A stretch of 64,000 bases of DNA from Alteromonadaceae bacterium M269 (GTDB taxonomy: Bacteria; Pseudomonadota; Gammaproteobacteria; Enterobacterales; Alteromonadaceae). Location: contig SMNZ01000006.1 in assembly GCA_004353515.1 (NCBI GenBank), positions 434,001 to 498,000 on the forward strand, written 5' to 3'. Position 1 is the first letter of the stretch. Every line of letters begins with the position of its first letter. Below are positions 36,251 to 45,576 of the stretch, one piece after another. The position numbers and the translations under genes are program-made. Under the pieces are notes generated by a model that did not search any database, was not told the origin of the DNA, and saw nothing but the letters and a program-made list of their open reading frames with translations.

Positions 36251-36453
36251 GAATTCAGTTCTCTGTATTTAAGGGAAGTTTGGGGATGAGAAAAGCTTAT
36301 TATTCATTGCTTTTGGTAAATATTAAACACAAAAAGAAAGAAGAGATGATAGTTTTTGTAAAGGAAAGGTGGCTCAAATAAATAGGCTGCTTAGCATTTA
36401 GATGGTAAATGTGGTATTTTGGTTATCCATTTTTAAGGTAGTTACGGTTTCCT

Positions 36454-36771
36454 GTGCAGAGTAAGTTAGTGACATTCATATTATTGATCGTTCTGGCCGT
36501 TGGTCAGTCGTTCGCTTATGAATCTTCACCTTGTCCTATGGATATGGACGAGATGATGACTATGCATCACGATATGGATATGCCGGAAGATTGTTGTGAT
36601 GACAACTGCGAATGCCCACAAGTTGTTTTTAATACAGTGACTTTATTAAATTCATCGATGTCGGTTTCAGTTAATGCGGAATCACAAAATATTACTGATT
36701 TTGACTCCCCTTACTTAAGTGCCTTTCTATCCCAAGTTTATAAGCCACCCATTTACACAACCACAATCTAG
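36454..36771 (+). CDS. Met/His/Cys-rich secreted protein
   Basis: This small protein has 105 residues, with a signal peptide (about 1-20) and then a metal-ligand-rich stretch, PMDMDEMMTMHHDMDM followed by CCDDNCECP. The rest is Ser/Asn-rich. The composition suggests copper or silver binding, as in CopL-like small regulatory proteins, but homology is not established. The start is GTG at 36454; its ribosome site is poor. It precedes the cusCBA-like genes on the same strand, separated by a short hairpin at 36775-36791. Confidence 0.7.
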   Translation: MQSKLVTFILLIVLAVGQSFAYESSPCPMDMDEMMTMHHDMDMPEDCCDDNCECPQVVFNTVTLLNSSMSVSVNAESQNITDFDSPYLSAFLSQVYKPPIYTTTI

Positions 36772-36774
36772 ATC

Positions 36775-36794
36775 CATCCGTTTGTCGGATGTTT
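36775..36794 (+). terminator. Short hairpin after the metal-rich gene
   Basis: CATCCG (36775-36780) pairs with CGGATG (36786-36791) around TTTGT, followed by TTT. It is a weak terminator or attenuator between the small gene and the efflux operon. Confidence 0.4.
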
Positions 36795-36881
36795 AAACAC
36801 TCAGTTTGACATTAGAGCGTTTGCTCGTGTTTTTTGTTATGCGTTTTTTACTGGCGAGAGGCCAGTAGGTGGATAGTTATC

Positions 36882-38228
36882 ATGTGGTTACATATCAATG
36901 GGCTGGCGAGTTATCGCAAGCCGCTTTCTTTAATCTTTGCTTCGTTGCTTTATTCGAATACAGCGTTTGCGACAAGTTTTGACGACGCTTTTAGATTGGC
37001 AATAGACAATGATCCTTGGCTGACGAGTAACAAACAGAAAGAGCAATCGGTGAGAGCGCAGGGAGAAGCGGCAAAGTACCTGCCAGACCCGGTGTTTTCG
37101 GTGGGGTTGCTGAATCTTCCGACTGATGGTTTTGCGCTTGACCAAGAGCCGATGACCCAGCTGAGAGTCGGGGTAAGTCAGCAATTGGCGCGCGGTGATA
37201 GCCTGCGAATTAAAAAGCAACAACTAACGCACCAAGCCAACATGAATCCCTATCAACGAGCAGATCATAAAGCGAAGTTACGCGTTAATCTTGCTCTACC
37301 TTGGTTGGATATTTTGGCATCAATCGAGACTATTGCTCTGATAGAGAGCGAGCGGGTCTTTATCGAGAAGATGATCGATATTGTCGAAGCAAATTACACC
37401 TCAGCACGAGATAGAACTCGTCAACAAGATATTTTAGCAACGCAAGTCGAACTATCGAGATTAGAAGATAAATTGCTGGAATATGAAAGCCGTAAAGATG
37501 TCGCAATGTCCAGATTGTCTGAATGGTTGCCATATAATACCTTGCTTAACGCTTTCAGCTCTCCGAGTTTACATGGGAGCGGTATTCGAACTGATGATTT
37601 GCCGCACCTTGTAGAAACATCAATCAAGCAACGTGATTGGCAGCGACTTGCTGAGTTACTCGCAAACCATCCGGCATTATTGGTGATGGATGAGTCTATT
37701 AAAGCTGATGATTTAGCGACTCAACTGGCTCGACAAAAATACAAGCCTCAGTGGGGAGTTAATGCCACCTATGCTGTTAGAAGTGATGATCAGCTCGGTA
37801 GAAGTCGGGCAGACTTTTTCACTATTGGTGTCACTTTAGATTTGTCGCTAAACGGTTATCAACGACAAGACAGTGAACTTCAGGCTTCTACACTAAAACT
37901 GGAATCTAATAAAACCGATAAGCGTGTTGCTATTCAAACCATACTTTCGCGGATAGATAGTTTGTATCGTAAAAGCGAACGTTATGAACAACGAATCTTG
38001 GGCTTTGAGAACGATATTCTGCCTAAGCTACAAGAACAGACGGACGCCTCCCTTAACGCCTATACCCACGATGACGGTGATTTCGCTGACGCTATTCGGG
38101 CTCGTATCGATTACCTGAATGCGCAGGTTGGGTTGATCGATATTCGCTCAAAGTTTGCAAAAAGCCGTGTTCAACTGAATTACTTTTTAACCGGCTATAC
38201 GCCAGCTGTAAAACAAGGAGGTGCTTAA
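36882..38228 (+). CDS. Outer-membrane channel, CusC/CzcC-like
   Basis: This TolC-family outer-membrane factor has 448 residues. A signal peptide ends around TAFA, then come two similar helical halves typical of the family (FDDAFRLAIDNDPWL at the start of the first). The ATG at 36882 has AGGTGG nine bases upstream; an earlier in-frame start at 36834 is less likely. Its stop overlaps the adaptor start (TAATG), so cusC-B-A-like genes form one operon. It exports metal through the outer membrane. Confidence 0.86.
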   Translation: MWLHINGLASYRKPLSLIFASLLYSNTAFATSFDDAFRLAIDNDPWLTSNKQKEQSVRAQGEAAKYLPDPVFSVGLLNLPTDGFALDQEPMTQLRVGVSQQLARGDSLRIKKQQLTHQANMNPYQRADHKAKLRVNLALPWLDILASIETIALIESERVFIEKMIDIVEANYTSARDRTRQQDILATQVELSRLEDKLLEYESRKDVAMSRLSEWLPYNTLLNAFSSPSLHGSGIRTDDLPHLVETSIKQRDWQRLAELLANHPALLVMDESIKADDLATQLARQKYKPQWGVNATYAVRSDDQLGRSRADFFTIGVTLDLSLNGYQRQDSELQASTLKLESNKTDKRVAIQTILSRIDSLYRKSERYEQRILGFENDILPKLQEQTDASLNAYTHDDGDFADAIRARIDYLNAQVGLIDIRSKFAKSRVQLNYFLTGYTPAVKQGGA

Positions 38229-39709
38229 TGAACTCTTCAAATATTAGACTTGTTGTTGTTGGTCTTGTTATTGGTATTGCATTGACAGTACTTAGCTATG
38301 AATTATTAAAGCCGAGCGGCACCATGGAGGGTTCTACAAGTAGTAACGAGCCATTGTATTGGGTGGCACCGATGGATCCTAATTATCGACGGGATAAACC
38401 GGGTAAGTCGCCGATGGGGATGGATTTAGTACCGGTGTATGAAAATCAAAGTTCTGGAACCGATGAAGGTATAGTCACTATTTCTCCTCAAATAGTGAAT
38501 AACTTAGGAGTGAGAACGGCGCTCGCTCGTTATGGTGAGCTTAATCAGGAGATTAAAACCGTAGGATACGTTCAATATAACGAAAACAATGTTATGCATA
38601 CTCACCCGCGTGTCGAAGGTTGGATTGATAAACTCTACGTTAAAGCGAATGGTGAGAGAGTGGAGAAAGATGCGCCTCTCTATGCGCTTTATTCACCGGA
38701 ATTAGTTAACGCGCAAGAGGAATTCTTGGTGGCGCAACGCAGCAATAATCAACGCCTACTTGCTGCTGCTAAAAGCCGATTAGAAGCTCTGCAAATGCCA
38801 TCAGCCAATATTCAACAGTTGATGCGCAAGGGAACTGTTCAACAGACTATTACTTTTAACGCGCCTCAATCCGGTGTGGTCGAACGATTAAATATTCGAG
38901 AAGGCTTCTACGTTGAACCGAGCACTACCATGATGTCTATTGCTGACCTCAGCAGCGTATGGGTTGATGTTGATGTCTTTGAACGCCAATCTCATCTGTT
39001 GCGTGATGGGATGAGGGTTGAATTAACTCATAGCTCAATACCTGCAAGAGTTTGGTTGGGAGAAGTTGACTATATTTATCCAACCATAGATTCCATGACC
39101 CGAACACAGCGGGCTAGAGTCAAATTCCAGAATGATGACGGCGCACTCAAACCGGGAATGTTTGCCGACATTAAGCTTTATGCGTCTATGGCGAGTCATA
39201 CTCTGGTGATACCCAGGAATGCTGTTATACGAACGGAGAGACAGGATCGTGTTGTTCTCGCTTTAGGTGATGGCCGCTTTAAATCAGTCGCTGTGACATT
39301 AGGGCATGTTGGGCAAGAGCTCGCTCAGGTGCTGTCTGGTGTCGAAACGGGGCAAGCTGTAGTGACACATGCTCAATTCCTGATTGACTCTGAATCCAAT
39401 AGAGATGTTGAAGTGACCCGCATGTCAGAGTGGTCTCCAGAAATGATGAAGGTGCCTTTAGAATCCGCTACTGTGGTTGGAACTATCAACAATGTAGATG
39501 CCAATAGTAATAAGGTTAATATCAGTCGTGGCCCGATCACTAAGTGGAATAGACCTGCTGGAACGTTAGATTTCGTCATGGGTTCAGGTATTAACGTTAG
39601 CGAGTTTATACCGGGTAATTCGATAGAGTTTACGTTTGAAATACATGACGGCGAATTCGTGATTGTTGCGTACCGATTGATAGACGCGAACGGAGTAAAC
39701 TCACAATGA
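38228..39709 (+). CDS. Metal efflux adaptor, CusB-like with CusF-like tail
   Basis: This adaptor has 493 residues. An N-terminal anchor (about 7-25) precedes a heavy-metal-binding stretch, VAPMDPNYRRDKPGKSPMGM with DLVPVY, then the lipoyl, helical and barrel domains of CusB. The last 80 residues (from VVGTINNVDANSNKV) align with the small copper chaperone CusF. The CusF ligands His36, Trp44, Met47 and Met49 correspond here to R, R, G and L (SRGPITKWNRPAGTL), so the chaperone site appears lost. It is between, and overlaps, the channel and pump genes. Confidence 0.88.
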   Translation: MNSSNIRLVVVGLVIGIALTVLSYELLKPSGTMEGSTSSNEPLYWVAPMDPNYRRDKPGKSPMGMDLVPVYENQSSGTDEGIVTISPQIVNNLGVRTALARYGELNQEIKTVGYVQYNENNVMHTHPRVEGWIDKLYVKANGERVEKDAPLYALYSPELVNAQEEFLVAQRSNNQRLLAAAKSRLEALQMPSANIQQLMRKGTVQQTITFNAPQSGVVERLNIREGFYVEPSTTMMSIADLSSVWVDVDVFERQSHLLRDGMRVELTHSSIPARVWLGEVDYIYPTIDSMTRTQRARVKFQNDDGALKPGMFADIKLYASMASHTLVIPRNAVIRTERQDRVVLALGDGRFKSVAVTLGHVGQELAQVLSGVETGQAVVTHAQFLIDSESNRDVEVTRMSEWSPEMMKVPLESATVVGTINNVDANSNKVNISRGPITKWNRPAGTLDFVMGSGINVSEFIPGNSIEFTFEIHDGEFVIVAYRLIDANGVNSQ

Positions 39710-42700
39710 TCGCTCGTGTTATTCATTGGTCTATTGCTAATCGCGTCTTAGTATTGATGTTGACAAGTATCATCATTGGATTTGGATTATTCGCAGTAAA
39801 AAACACGCCTGTTGATGCAATTCCCGATTTGTCAGATGTGCAGGTTATTATCAAAACGACTTATCCTGGGCAGTCACCACAAGTTGTTGAAGATCAAGTT
39901 ACCTATCCGTTAACCAGTGCCATGTTGTCGGTGCCCGGTGCTAAAACGGTTCGAGGCTTTTCATTCTTTGGTGATTCCTACGTCTACGTTATTTTTGATG
40001 ACAATACTGATCTCTATTGGGCTCGTAGTCGGGTACTCGAATATTTATCTCAGGTCGCTGGACGACTGCCTCAAGGGGCAACACCTGAGTTAGGGCCAGA
40101 TGCAACCGGTGTTGGTTGGGTTTATCTTTATGCTCTGGTTGATAAAACCGGTTCGCATGATTTAAGTCAGCTACGCTCAATCCAAGATTGGTTTTTAAAG
40201 CTTGAATTGCAAACTGTTCCTGGCGTTTCAGAAGTTGCTTCTATCGGCGGTATGGTTAAGCAGTATCAGGTTGTTGTTGATCCGGTAAAGTTACGCGCTT
40301 TTGATATCCCGCTTAAGCATGTACAAAACGCTATCCAACAGGCAAACCAAGAGGTTGGTGCATCTGTTATCGAAATGGCTGAAGCCGAATATATGGTGAG
40401 CACGGATGGCTATATTTCGTCAGTCAGTGATTTGGAGACTATTCCGTTAGGCATCAACCAGGAAGGTGTCCCTTTATTGTTAAGGGATATTGCCAATGTG
40501 CAACTAGGACCTCAAATACGGCGTGGTATATCTGAGCTCAATGGCCAAGGTGAAGTTACCGGTGGCGTTATTGTGATGCGTTCTGGAGAGAATGCACAAC
40601 ACGTAATTGAGAAGGTCAAAGCAAAGCTAGAAGCGCTGAAAGCGGGCTTGCCTAAAGGTGTTGAGATTATTCCAGTTTATGACCGTTCTCAACTCATTAG
40701 CAATGCAGTCGATAATCTTTGGTCCAAGCTAGCGCAAGAGCTCATTGTTGTATCGATAATCTGTGCGATATTTCTCATGCATATACGTTCTTCATTGGTT
40801 GCTGTCATCAGCTTACCCTTGGGGATTTTGATTGCATTTATCGTGATGTACTGGCAAGGGATTAACGCCAACATTATGTCCTTAGGGGGAATTGCTATCG
40901 CAATAGGCGCCATGACTGATGGCGCCATAGTGTTAATAGAAAACCTTCATCGGCATATGGAGAAAACGCCGCTCAACAGAGAGAATCGTTGGCAAGTGAT
41001 CGCTGAATCGGCAACTGAAGTCGGGCCTGCGCTGTTTTTCAGTTTGTTGATTATTACGGTCAGCTTTTTACCTGTTTTTATTCTCGAAGCCCAAGAAGGG
41101 CGTATGTTCTCTCCTTTGGCTTATACAAAAACGTACGCCATGGCTGCATCGGCTGGGTTAGCAGTGACTTTGATACCGGTTTTGATGGGTTACTTCATAC
41201 GAGGAAAGATAATCTCTGAGGATAAAAACCCGATCAATAAAGTGCTAACCGCTCTGTATCTAGCTCCATTGAGAGTGGTACTAAATTGGCCGAAGATGAC
41301 ATTAGGTGTTGCTTTACTGATATCAGTCATTGGGTTTTATCCCGTGAATAAATTAGGTAGTGAGTTTATGCCGCCTCTTGATGAAGGCGATCTTATGTAT
41401 ATGCCGACAACCTACGCAGGTTTATCAGTCGGTAAAGCCAGAGAAATACTACAGCAAACCGATAAGCTGATCGCCGTCATTCCGGAAGTTCAAAACGTGT
41501 TTGGGAAAATCGGGAGGGCTGAAACAGCAACAGATCCAGCCCCTTTGACCATGATTGAAACTTTTATTCAATTGAAGCCAAAATCTGAGTGGCGAAAAGG
41601 GCTAACCAGTGATGACTTAAAGAAAGAGTTAGATGCTATTGTCCGTTTTCCTGGACTTGCAAATACTTGGGTTATGCCAATCAAAACGCGTATTGATATG
41701 CTAGCAACGGGGATCAAAACGCCAGTGGGTATCAAGATTGCAGGCGCTGATATTCGTGTTATCCAGCAAATTGGTGAGGAAATAGAACGTATCTTGGCTG
41801 ATGTCGAAGGGACTGCGTCGGTTTATTCCGAAAAGGTTGCTGGTGGACGTTATATCAAAATAGATATCGACCGACCTCAAGCAGCTCGTTATGGTTTAAA
41901 TATCGCGGATATTCAGCAAGTCGTTGCCTCAGCAGTTGGTGGTGTCACGATAACCGAGTCAACCGAAGGCTTGGAGCGTTATCCGGTTAATGTACGCTAT
42001 CCGCAAAACTATAGAGATTCGCCAGAAAATATTGAGCTATTACCTATTGTGACGACCTCCGGTCAACATATCGCATTGGCTGACGTTGCCAATGTTTATA
42101 TCGAAGATGGGCCGCCAAGCATTAAAAGTGAAAATGCTCGAATTAACGGTTGGACTTATATTGATATTGTTGATCTTGATGTTGGGACTTATGTTGAACT
42201 AGCTCAAGCTGAGTTGAGTCGGCAGCTCAAACTGCCTCCTGGATACAGTATTACGTGGGCAGGCCAATATGAATATATGCAGCGCGCGCAGGTCAAGCTG
42301 ACATATGTTCTTCCAATGACAATGGCGATTATTGTTATTCTTCTGTATCTGGCTTTCCGGCGGTTGAGCGAAGTTCTTATTATTATGGGCACGTTACCTT
42401 TCGCTATGATCGGCGGAATTTGGTTGCTCTATGCTGAAGGGTTCCATTTATCAGTTGCAGTTGGTGTCGGGTTTATTGCATTGGCGGGAGTCGCTGTTGA
42501 GATAGGTGTTATCATGCTGGTCTATCTCAACCAAGCTTATCAGGATTTGCTTCAACAGCATCAAAACTCTAATCAGGAAGTCAGCTTAACTGCGTTGTTA
42601 AAAGCGGTTGAGCTCGGGGCAGGGTTAAGAGTCCGGCCAGTAGTTATGACGGTTGCAACAGTGATGATCGGGTTGTTACCTGTGATGTATGGATCAGGAA

Positions 42701-42828
42701 CTGGCTCCGAAGTGATGAGTCGCATAGCTGCGCCTGTTGTTGGTGGTATTGCGAGTGCTCTGTTCTTATCGCTCTTTGTTGTTCCTGTTGTGTATTTACT
42801 GTGGCGTAAGAATCAGCTCAAGCTATAG
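39706..42828 (+). CDS. Heavy-metal RND pump, CusA-like
   Basis: This HME-type RND permease has 1040 residues. TM4 carries GAMTDGAIVLIEN, the heavy-metal RND motif. Two of the three CusA copper-binding methionines are kept (PLTMIET and RIDMLATG); the third, in AARYGMTVAD of CusA, is Leu here (AARYGLNIAD). The C-terminal half contains SVAVGVGFIALAGVAVEIGV. The ATG overlaps the adaptor stop. Monovalent copper or silver is the likeliest substrate, but the Met to Leu change leaves metal choice open. Confidence 0.88.
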   Translation: MIARVIHWSIANRVLVLMLTSIIIGFGLFAVKNTPVDAIPDLSDVQVIIKTTYPGQSPQVVEDQVTYPLTSAMLSVPGAKTVRGFSFFGDSYVYVIFDDNTDLYWARSRVLEYLSQVAGRLPQGATPELGPDATGVGWVYLYALVDKTGSHDLSQLRSIQDWFLKLELQTVPGVSEVASIGGMVKQYQVVVDPVKLRAFDIPLKHVQNAIQQANQEVGASVIEMAEAEYMVSTDGYISSVSDLETIPLGINQEGVPLLLRDIANVQLGPQIRRGISELNGQGEVTGGVIVMRSGENAQHVIEKVKAKLEALKAGLPKGVEIIPVYDRSQLISNAVDNLWSKLAQELIVVSIICAIFLMHIRSSLVAVISLPLGILIAFIVMYWQGINANIMSLGGIAIAIGAMTDGAIVLIENLHRHMEKTPLNRENRWQVIAESATEVGPALFFSLLIITVSFLPVFILEAQEGRMFSPLAYTKTYAMAASAGLAVTLIPVLMGYFIRGKIISEDKNPINKVLTALYLAPLRVVLNWPKMTLGVALLISVIGFYPVNKLGSEFMPPLDEGDLMYMPTTYAGLSVGKAREILQQTDKLIAVIPEVQNVFGKIGRAETATDPAPLTMIETFIQLKPKSEWRKGLTSDDLKKELDAIVRFPGLANTWVMPIKTRIDMLATGIKTPVGIKIAGADIRVIQQIGEEIERILADVEGTASVYSEKVAGGRYIKIDIDRPQAARYGLNIADIQQVVASAVGGVTITESTEGLERYPVNVRYPQNYRDSPENIELLPIVTTSGQHIALADVANVYIEDGPPSIKSENARINGWTYIDIVDLDVGTYVELAQAELSRQLKLPPGYSITWAGQYEYMQRAQVKLTYVLPMTMAIIVILLYLAFRRLSEVLIIMGTLPFAMIGGIWLLYAEGFHLSVAVGVGFIALAGVAVEIGVIMLVYLNQAYQDLLQQHQNSNQEVSLTALLKAVELGAGLRVRPVVMTVATVMIGLLPVMYGSGTGSEVMSRIAAPVVGGIASALFLSLFVVPVVYLLWRKNQLKL

Positions 42829-42864
42829 AGTTATAGAGCATGGTCTAATTTAAAAGCGAAGGGG

Positions 42865-43626
42865 TTAAAGTCCACCGCTAACGTCGAGTATGCTACCAGT
42901 TGAGAAGGATGATTTATCTGAGGCTAACCAAAAGATTGCTTGCGCAACTTCTTCTGGTTGGCCACCTCGGTTAAGTGGGACTTTACTTTTGAGACGTTCT
43001 ATTCTGTCTGGTTCACCGCCATCAGCATGCATATCGGTATAGATAAGACCAGGCCTTACGCCATTAACTCGGATACCTTCTGCAGCAACTTCCATAGCTA
43101 ATCCTCGAGTTAATGTGTCTATAGCACCTTTCGTGGCTGCATAATCAATATATTCGTTGGGAGAGCCTGTACGTGCGGCACCGGGCGAAACATTGACTAT
43201 TGTGCCGCCTGCACCGCCAGATTGGGTCGACATGCGTTTTACGGCTTCGCGAGAGCAGAGGAAATGACTGGTTACGTTATTAATGAGTAAGGCGTTTATT
43301 CGGTCAGCATTCATATCAACCAACTTAGATTGGGTTTTAAGAATGCCGACGTTATTGACAAGAACATCTAACCTTCCAAACTCTGCATCAACAGCCTCAA
43401 ATAGCTTTGAGGTACCTTCTTCGGCTGAGACATCAGCTTTGATAGCGATACAGGGAGCTTCACGTGATTTTAGATCTGAAAGTAAAGTCTCTGCGGCGGC
43501 GCCGTCTGATTTGTAGTTAATGCAAACGGCATAGCCATTGTCAGCAAATAGCTTTGCTGTAGCTGCGCCTATGCCGCGACTGCCGCCAGTCACGATAACA
43601 ACGGGTTGTTGGATAACGGAACTCAA
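42865..43626 (-). CDS. Short-chain dehydrogenase/reductase
   Basis: This NAD(P)-dependent SDR has 253 residues. The cofactor loop is VTGGSRGIGAA, the structural NNVG is at about 90, the catalytic Ser precedes AARTGSPNE, and the YxxxK motif is DYAATKGAID. There is no ATG at the N-terminus. TTG at 43626 gives MSSVIQQPVVIVTGG, the normal family start, and lies seven bases after the stop of the upstream gene, so translation may be coupled. Longer in-frame forms would overlap that gene. Closest relatives are 3-oxoacyl-ACP reductase-like SDRs; substrate unknown. Confidence 0.88.
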   Translation of the reverse strand: MSSVIQQPVVIVTGGSRGIGAATAKLFADNGYAVCINYKSDGAAAETLLSDLKSREAPCIAIKADVSAEEGTSKLFEAVDAEFGRLDVLVNNVGILKTQSKLVDMNADRINALLINNVTSHFLCSREAVKRMSTQSGGAGGTIVNVSPGAARTGSPNEYIDYAATKGAIDTLTRGLAMEVAAEGIRVNGVRPGLIYTDMHADGGEPDRIERLKSKVPLNRGGQPEEVAQAIFWLASDKSSFSTGSILDVSGGL

Positions 43627-43633
43627 AAGAGGA

Positions 43634-43906
43634 TTAAAGCCAGGTAATGACGTCTTTCCACTCGGGACGATTAGCCAGTTGTCCACAATCAACTTGTGTC
43701 ATGGCATAAGTTACGCCGCCCCCAGCTAAAGCTGAAATGAAGCACACTTTACTTACCGTATCTACGGTGTAAACCAAAGAGTTTCTTTTAACATAGTCAT
43801 ACTGCGCCCAGTAAATGCCATTTTCTTCTTTTTCAACTTTAACTGCGGCGGTTGTTACGAAGGGGACTAAGAATAAGCTAAGGAATAAAGCCTTGAGTAC
43901 TTTCAT
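43634..43906 (-). CDS. Small secreted protein, candidate immunity protein
   Basis: This 90-residue protein has a clear signal peptide (1-20, ending VTTAA) and a mature part with two cysteines (VSKVCFI and QVDCGQL). No domain was recognised. It lies 53 bases downstream of a muramidase-type gene on the same strand. A small periplasmic protein beside a cell-wall hydrolase without signal peptide is the usual layout of an effector and its immunity protein; that reading is an inference. GAGA precedes the ATG. Confidence 0.65.
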   Translation of the reverse strand: MKVLKALFLSLFLVPFVTTAAVKVEKEENGIYWAQYDYVKRNSLVYTVDTVSKVCFISALAGGGVTYAMTQVDCGQLANRPEWKDVITWL

Positions 43907-43959
43907 CGGTTTTCTCTACATCAAAAGAAAAGCAATATAATGCATCCGTTGCCTTCGAT

Positions 43960-44496
43960 CTATATATGAGCCTCCAGTAAGTCCGCTTCAAGGTTACGTC
44001 GAGTCGGGTATTTATCGCCAAAATTTCGTAAATTAGCGAGAGCAGCTTGCCAATCAAGCGATGTGACTTGACGCCAGAAGTTAGGTGTTCTTTGAGCGAG
44101 ATTACCGTACTGAAACGCAACTGAAGCGATAACGGTTTGGCATGCGCTTGGTAAATCATCAAAAGAAGTGCGTGCTCCGCTGGCTTGCCATTGCTGTTTT
44201 AACCTCTCTTCAGCTTGGGCATGAGAAAACTTATTGATTTCCGCTTCTTCTTCAGGGGTTATTTCTAACGGTTGTTGATTAAGGCAGACAAGTGCTTCTT
44301 GCTTAGTTTTCCCAACATAAGGTGTGAGCTTATCTGCTAGTTCAGCAGGGAAGGCATTGCATATTTCCGTAACATCACGTTGACCGATATCGAAGCCACA
44401 TGCCACGGTAACCCCAGATTGACTATTCTCCGGATCAGGCACGTAGCCTTTGCGTGAACTACCTTCTAGCTTGGCAATAAAAGCGAAATCAATCAT
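43960..44496 (-). CDS. Pesticin/T4-lysozyme-type muramidase
   Basis: This protein has 178 residues and no signal peptide. The N-terminus FIAKLEGSSRKGYVP, then SGVTVACGFDIGQRD, matches the phage-lysozyme/pesticin catalytic plan: Glu11, Thr30 and Asp36, with the Thr-x5-Asp spacing of pesticin and T4 lysozyme. The C-terminal region ends SLDWQAALANLRNFGDKYPT. It should cut the glycan strands of peptidoglycan. As there is no export signal, it may be delivered by a secretion system or by lysis. A secreted small gene follows and could protect the cell. Confidence 0.75.
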   Translation of the reverse strand: MIDFAFIAKLEGSSRKGYVPDPENSQSGVTVACGFDIGQRDVTEICNAFPAELADKLTPYVGKTKQEALVCLNQQPLEITPEEEAEINKFSHAQAEERLKQQWQASGARTSFDDLPSACQTVIASVAFQYGNLAQRTPNFWRQVTSLDWQAALANLRNFGDKYPTRRNLEADLLEAHI

Positions 44497-44832
44497 ATCT
44501 CTCTTCCATTTATAATGGGCCCACTAACAGCATAGACGATCAATCATAAATTAGCGGAGAAGAATTGTTCTCGTGTTTTTGAAACCACTTCATCTAAGGT
44601 TAAAAATCTGGCAGTATTTAATACGCCATAGCTGACAAGCTAGAAGCAACGGATAACAGCACCACATCAATTTTGATAAGGAAGTCACAGTTTGTTAGTT
44701 CTTAAATCACATCTAATAGCAATCTATCAACGGATTGCTCACAAATATGTAAATTGGAAAAGTGTTCACTGGCCTGAAACCAGTTTGAGTAACACTCTGC
44801 CAATCAAAAATAATATTTTAAATTGAGGTTCT
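44497..44832. other. Gene-free stretch upstream of the paralogue cluster
   Basis: These 336 bases separate the divergent muramidase and small-paralogue units. A short hairpin (ACTGG/CCAGT near 44769) is the only structure noticed. No gene was seen. Confidence 0.45.
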
Positions 44833-45168
44833 ATGAAAAAGTTATGCTTGATGTTCATCATCGGATTATTCTGCGGAATAACCCACGCGTCTGAGATAAA
44901 CAATACAAAGATTACTCGTACCATGATGGATTCTAATCATGGGACCGCTATTTTTGTTCAAGTTGAAGGCAGTCCCTCTAGAGCTAGTGGAAGCTGCCAC
45001 TCGAATGGGACTTGGGATTACATACTTCCTACCGACACTGAATTCGGCAAGCAAATGCTTTCCAGGATTATGACAGCTCATGCATCCAATAAAACTGTTC
45101 GAATTAGAGGCAACGATGAGTGCCTACTAGGTTCTGTTGAGATCATGACGAGGCTCGAATTGTATTAA
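44833..45168 (+). CDS. Small secreted protein, paralogue 1
   Basis: This 111-residue protein has a signal peptide (1-19). The mature part shares a pattern with the next two genes: a Cys about four residues before a Trp (CHSNGTWDYI), then a helix (FGKQMLSRIMTAHASNKTV), then a second Cys and a C-terminal Ile-rich strand. GAGG precedes the ATG. The family is unrecognised; one disulfide is likely. The function is unknown. Confidence 0.7.
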   Translation: MKKLCLMFIIGLFCGITHASEINNTKITRTMMDSNHGTAIFVQVEGSPSRASGSCHSNGTWDYILPTDTEFGKQMLSRIMTAHASNKTVRIRGNDECLLGSVEIMTRLELY

Positions 45169-45200
45169 TTAATTCAATCGTTTACTTAAAGGAGTTAAAA

Positions 45201-45542
45201 ATGAAAACAAAAGGCCTAGCCACGTTATTGCTTTTTATGATTTTCAGTGCGGCTAGTTACGCTGAGGATTGGGGGGCGAAATCACAGCCCATTCAGCTAA
45301 TGTACGTTTACTTGGATAGAGTCATAGTAGTGCAAGGTGATGTTTACAAGGGCACTGCTGATTGCGCCAATAATAATAAATGGGGGTTTTATTGGTCTGA
45401 TTTTTCAGAAGATGAAGGGAAACGTATTTACAGTACTTTACTAAGTGCTCGCGTCTCACAAGTACCTATTAAACCAATATTTCATAGTACTGCTTGCAGC
45501 ACAGAAGGTGCTAAACGATTTATTGGAAAGATAGTTATTTAG
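45201..45542 (+). CDS. Small secreted protein, paralogue 2
   Basis: This 113-residue protein has a signal peptide (1-21, ending SYA). The shared pattern is CANNNKWGFYW, a helix GKRIYSTLLSARVSQVPI, then a second Cys and FIGKIVI at the end. AGGAG lies six bases before the ATG. It follows paralogue 1 by 32 bases. Identity between paralogues is low, so the duplication is old. Confidence 0.7.
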   Translation: MKTKGLATLLLFMIFSAASYAEDWGAKSQPIQLMYVYLDRVIVVQGDVYKGTADCANNNKWGFYWSDFSEDEGKRIYSTLLSARVSQVPIKPIFHSTACSTEGAKRFIGKIVI

Positions 45543-45576
45543 ATATAAAAGACAAGACTAATTGAGGAAGTTGATA

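Noticed and set aside
36251-36453. Fur box upstream of the PepSY gene
   Set aside because: No sequence close to the GATAATGATAATCATTATC consensus was found despite the family's usual iron control.
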